Assembly: GCA_905480195.1 (NCBI GenBank)
Contig: CAJQPN010000004.1
Span: 1 to 64,000 of the forward strand
Source: an uncultured Acidimicrobiales bacterium
GTDB taxonomy: Bacteria; Actinomycetota; Acidimicrobiia; Acidimicrobiales; Aldehydirespiratoraceae
Reading direction: 5' to 3'
Length of the DNA: 64,000 nt
Below are positions 61,917 to 64,000 of the stretch, piece by piece. The translations under genes and the position numbers were made by a program. The stretch's first letter is position 1, and each line of letters opens with the position of its first letter. A model generated the notes under the pieces. That model had not been told where the DNA came from, searched no databases, and was given only the letters and a program-made list of their open reading frames with translations.

Positions 61917-62998
61917 AAGATCTGTGGCGCCACAGCGCCGTGATGAACACGGATGATCTGATCCGGCCTGGCCTTGGGTGGCAACTCGGCAGCGGTTGTG
62001 AGGATGTGCTGACCGGGGGGGAGAGCGTCAAGCAGTGCAGTGGCGCGGTTCGGATCGAGTTCGGAGAACACATCATCCAGCAAGAGCACCGGTTCAGCGA
62101 TCCCCGCTGCCCTCACAACACCATCAGCTGCAAGACGAAGGGCCAGAGCAAGGGATCGTTGTTCACCCTGCGACGCATGGGTACGCGCCGGGAGTCCTCC
62201 AATTTTCAGCAGTATTTCGTCGCGGTGTGGGCCCACCGTGGTGATCCCGCGCCGAACATCAAGCTCTCGCCGTGACGCCAGGGTGTCCGCAAGCGAACCT
62301 TCCCATGACGCTTGGTAGTTCGCGGTAACGTCCGCAGCTTTTTGCGCAACCGCGTCATAAGCACCAGCCAGTGTGGTCGCCATCTCGGCGAGGAGTTCCA
62401 CCCTGGCCGCGAGCAACTGGTCCCCAGCCTCCGCGAGCTTCGCGTCCCACACGTCAAGTGTGAACGCAGCATCGGCATCAAGTCGCCCATGCACGCCTCG
62501 GAGCAGGGCGTTTCGTTGTTTCAAGGCGCGTTCGACATTGCTCCTCAGCACGAGGTTCCTGGGGTGGCGAGATGCAACGGCTGTGTCGAGCCACCCTCTT
62601 CGCAAGGTCGGCCCTCCTTTCACCAGAGCGAGGTCGTCTGGGGAAAAAACAGTCGCTTGCAAAACGCCAACCAAGTCCCCTGTGCGTCGTAATCGTTGTC
62701 GATTCACCTGGACACGATTTCGTCCTGCCCGCTGAATCTCGACCTCGATCAGTTGCTCACGGCCGTCATCCCCCTCGACGGTGACGCGAGCAACTGCCGC
62801 GTCGGTGCCGTCTCGGACCAATGCGTCATCAGGCGCCCCCCGAAAGCTTCCCAAACCCGCCATCCAACCGATCGCTTCGATCAGGTTGGTCTTGCCGTGT
62901 CCGTTCTCTCCGATGATCGCAGTAAGGCCGTCATCGAATGACACGCTCACCTGGGCGTAGGACCGCCAGTCGACAAGCGACAGCGTGCGGATCTTCAC
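61913..62998 (-). CDS. recF: DNA replication/repair protein RecF
   Basis: The 361-residue SMC-like ATPase has Walker A GENGHGKTNLIEAIGW, the signature region THASQGEQRSLALALRL and Walker B VLLLDDVFSELD. RecF binds gapped DNA and helps load RecA with RecOR. It starts with GTG at 62998, six bases after dnaN, and its end overlaps the DUF721 gene, so dnaN-recF-DUF721 form one unit. Confidence 0.97.
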   Translation of the reverse strand: MKIRTLSLVDWRSYAQVSVSFDDGLTAIIGENGHGKTNLIEAIGWMAGLGSFRGAPDDALVRDGTDAAVARVTVEGDDGREQLIEVEIQRAGRNRVQVNRQRLRRTGDLVGVLQATVFSPDDLALVKGGPTLRRGWLDTAVASRHPRNLVLRSNVERALKQRNALLRGVHGRLDADAAFTLDVWDAKLAEAGDQLLAARVELLAEMATTLAGAYDAVAQKAADVTANYQASWEGSLADTLASRRELDVRRGITTVGPHRDEILLKIGGLPARTHASQGEQRSLALALRLAADGVVRAAGIAEPVLLLDDVFSELDPNRATALLDALPPGQHILTTAAELPPKARPDQIIRVHHGAVAPQIL

Positions 62999-63004
62999 AC
63001 GATG

Positions 63005-64000
63005 TCAGCTGACCCGAACAGGCATCAGCAAGTAGAGAAAGGCCGGGTCATCAGCTGATTTGAGCAAGGCCGGCTTCAACTCATCGACCGTCTCGAGTGT
63101 GATTTCGTCACCGGGTGCCACCTCGATACCATCGATGAGATATTCAGGGTTGAACGCGACGGTCAAATCGTCACCGGTGTAGTTCGCTTCGACCGACTCG
63201 TGTGCCTGTCCTACGTCCTGGGTCACCGCAACAAGCTCTAGGCCACTTGACGACATTGCGAGCCGAACCGGCGTTGACTCTTGGGCGAGCAACCGAACTC
63301 GTCGGACTGCATCAAGTAGTGCCTCGCGGTTGACCGAGAGCGTGTTCGGATGATTGCTTGGGATGAGGCCGCGGTAGTTGGGAAACTCACCCTCGATCAG
63401 TCTTGTCGTGATCTTCACCGAGCCGACTTCGAACCCTGCATCGCGTTCGCCAAGGCGAAGGGTGATCTCCTCTGCTTCGCCAACCACACGGGACAGTTCC
63501 TTGAGGGCTCGACTCGGAACCAAAACCTTCTGTCCTTCTCCGAGAATCGATGTGCCTTCGAGATCTCGTACCGAGAGGCGGTACGAGTCCGTGGATACCA
63601 GGCGGAGCCCCTGCTCTTCAGCGGCCATCAAAACGCCGGTGAGAATGGGACGAGCATCGTCACTCGACGCCGCCTTCTCGACTTGGTCGATAGCCGCTCG
63701 AAACGCGCCGGCGTCGAGTGTGACGGCGTCGCCGTCAGCGGTGGAGAGTTCAGGGAACTCGTCGGCAGGAATAACGCGAAGCGAGAACTCCGCTGGCGCT
63801 TGGACAACCCTGGCATCGTCTTCTTCGATCGAAACATCGACTGCGCCTGGGCGAAGTGACCGGACGACATCGGAGATCAGCTTGGAAGGAAGAACCGCTA
63901 TTCCATCTTCTCCGCCAGCGACCTCAACGTCCACTGTGATTGTGAGGTCGAGATCACTTCCCGTGACCGTCAGCCGATCTCCGACCAGTTCCAGTCGGAC
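63005..64000 (-). CDS. dnaN: DNA polymerase III beta sliding clamp (5' end outside the window)
   Basis: The frame runs from the stop at 63005 to the window edge, covering about 331 residues. They include SDVVRSLRPGAVDVSIEEDDARVV, GVLMAAEEQGLRLVSTDSYRLSV (domain 2), and the conserved C-terminus PAFLYLLMPVRVS typical of the beta clamp. The missing N-terminus would be about 40-50 residues. The clamp tethers DNA polymerase III to the template. The position next to recF marks the origin-proximal end of the chromosome. Confidence 0.97.
   Translation of the reverse strand, partial: VRLELVGDRLTVTGSDLDLTITVDVEVAGGEDGIAVLPSKLISDVVRSLRPGAVDVSIEEDDARVVQAPAEFSLRVIPADEFPELSTADGDAVTLDAGAFRAAIDQVEKAASSDDARPILTGVLMAAEEQGLRLVSTDSYRLSVRDLEGTSILGEGQKVLVPSRALKELSRVVGEAEEITLRLGERDAGFEVGSVKITTRLIEGEFPNYRGLIPSNHPNTLSVNREALLDAVRRVRLLAQESTPVRLAMSSSGLELVAVTQDVGQAHESVEANYTGDDLTVAFNPEYLIDGIEVAPGDEITLETVDELKPALLKSADDPAFLYLLMPVRVS

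Overview
The window is high-GC, gene-dense DNA from an actinobacterium, most likely Acidimicrobiia (an Ilumatobacter-like aerobe). The right end carries the chromosomal-origin block, read right to left as dnaN-recF-DUF721-gyrB-gyrA-(TadE-like, DUF3445)-DUF3566-tRNA-Ile(GAU). The DUF3566/tRNA-Ile pair behind gyrA is an actinobacterial hallmark. The catabolic genes (CaiB-type CoA transferase, amidohydrolases, acetoacetyl-CoA synthetase, many cupins and Fe(II) oxygenases) fit that class. The taxonomic call is inference. No phage, insertion sequence or CRISPR array was seen.

Layout. 0-3.4 kb: a gene tail, an ACT-domain remnant, then a zinc uptake locus (znuA-znuB leftward, znuC-zur rightward) with operator-like palindromes between the arms. 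3.4-14.6 kb: GMC oxidoreductase, IPNS-like dioxygenase plus carboxylesterase, cupin, glnS, CoA transferase, and a three-gene leftward unit (BesD/HalD-like oxygenase, FAD amine-oxidase-like protein, NHL/sorbosone-dehydrogenase-like lipoprotein). 14.7-26.1 kb: katG behind a perfect inverted repeat, an amidohydrolase whose C-terminus is cut by two in-frame amber codons, tetR, an acetoacetate-decarboxylase-like protein, a decayed GH13 alpha-glucosidase, DUF2855, a cupin, a hotdog-fold enzyme, azlCD, and a leftward unit of glutathione peroxidase, P450 and SnoaL-like protein. The peroxidase reads through an in-frame UGA at the catalytic position, followed by a SECIS-like hairpin, so it is a selenoprotein.

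26.5-42.5 kb is a compact nonribosomal peptide cluster. Four rightward, tightly coupled genes encode a membrane-anchored cupin/JmjC-like protein, an OafA/SGNH acyltransferase, a methyltransferase and a 2657-residue dimodular NRPS (C-A-T-C-A-T-TE). Its first adenylation domain is split by a complete PP-loop ATPase domain of the N-acetyl-sugar-amidotransferase/thiolase type. Beside it lie a free-standing carrier protein and adenylation enzyme (leftward), a PhyH-family dioxygenase and an acyl-CoA-dehydrogenase-like flavoprotein (rightward). The last three activities except PhyH form the same set that makes carrier-bound pyrrole-2-carboxylate from proline. A reasonable model is that the free carrier delivers an oxidised aminoacyl starter to the first C domain, two more residues are added, the PP-loop domain changes a carbonyl or side chain with nitrogen or sulfur, and the TE releases the product. 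This cluster is the best candidate for an undescribed system.

42.5-54.5 kb holds a HupE/UreJ-like membrane protein, a TauD-like dioxygenase with an N-acyl-D-amino-acid-deacylase-type amidohydrolase, an alpha/beta hydrolase, acetoacetyl-CoA synthetase, a PlsC-like acyltransferase with hisN, a DUF3105 lipoprotein, a FliA/WhiG sigma factor and a Rossmann-fold dehydrogenase. 54.5-64 kb is the origin-proximal replication block.
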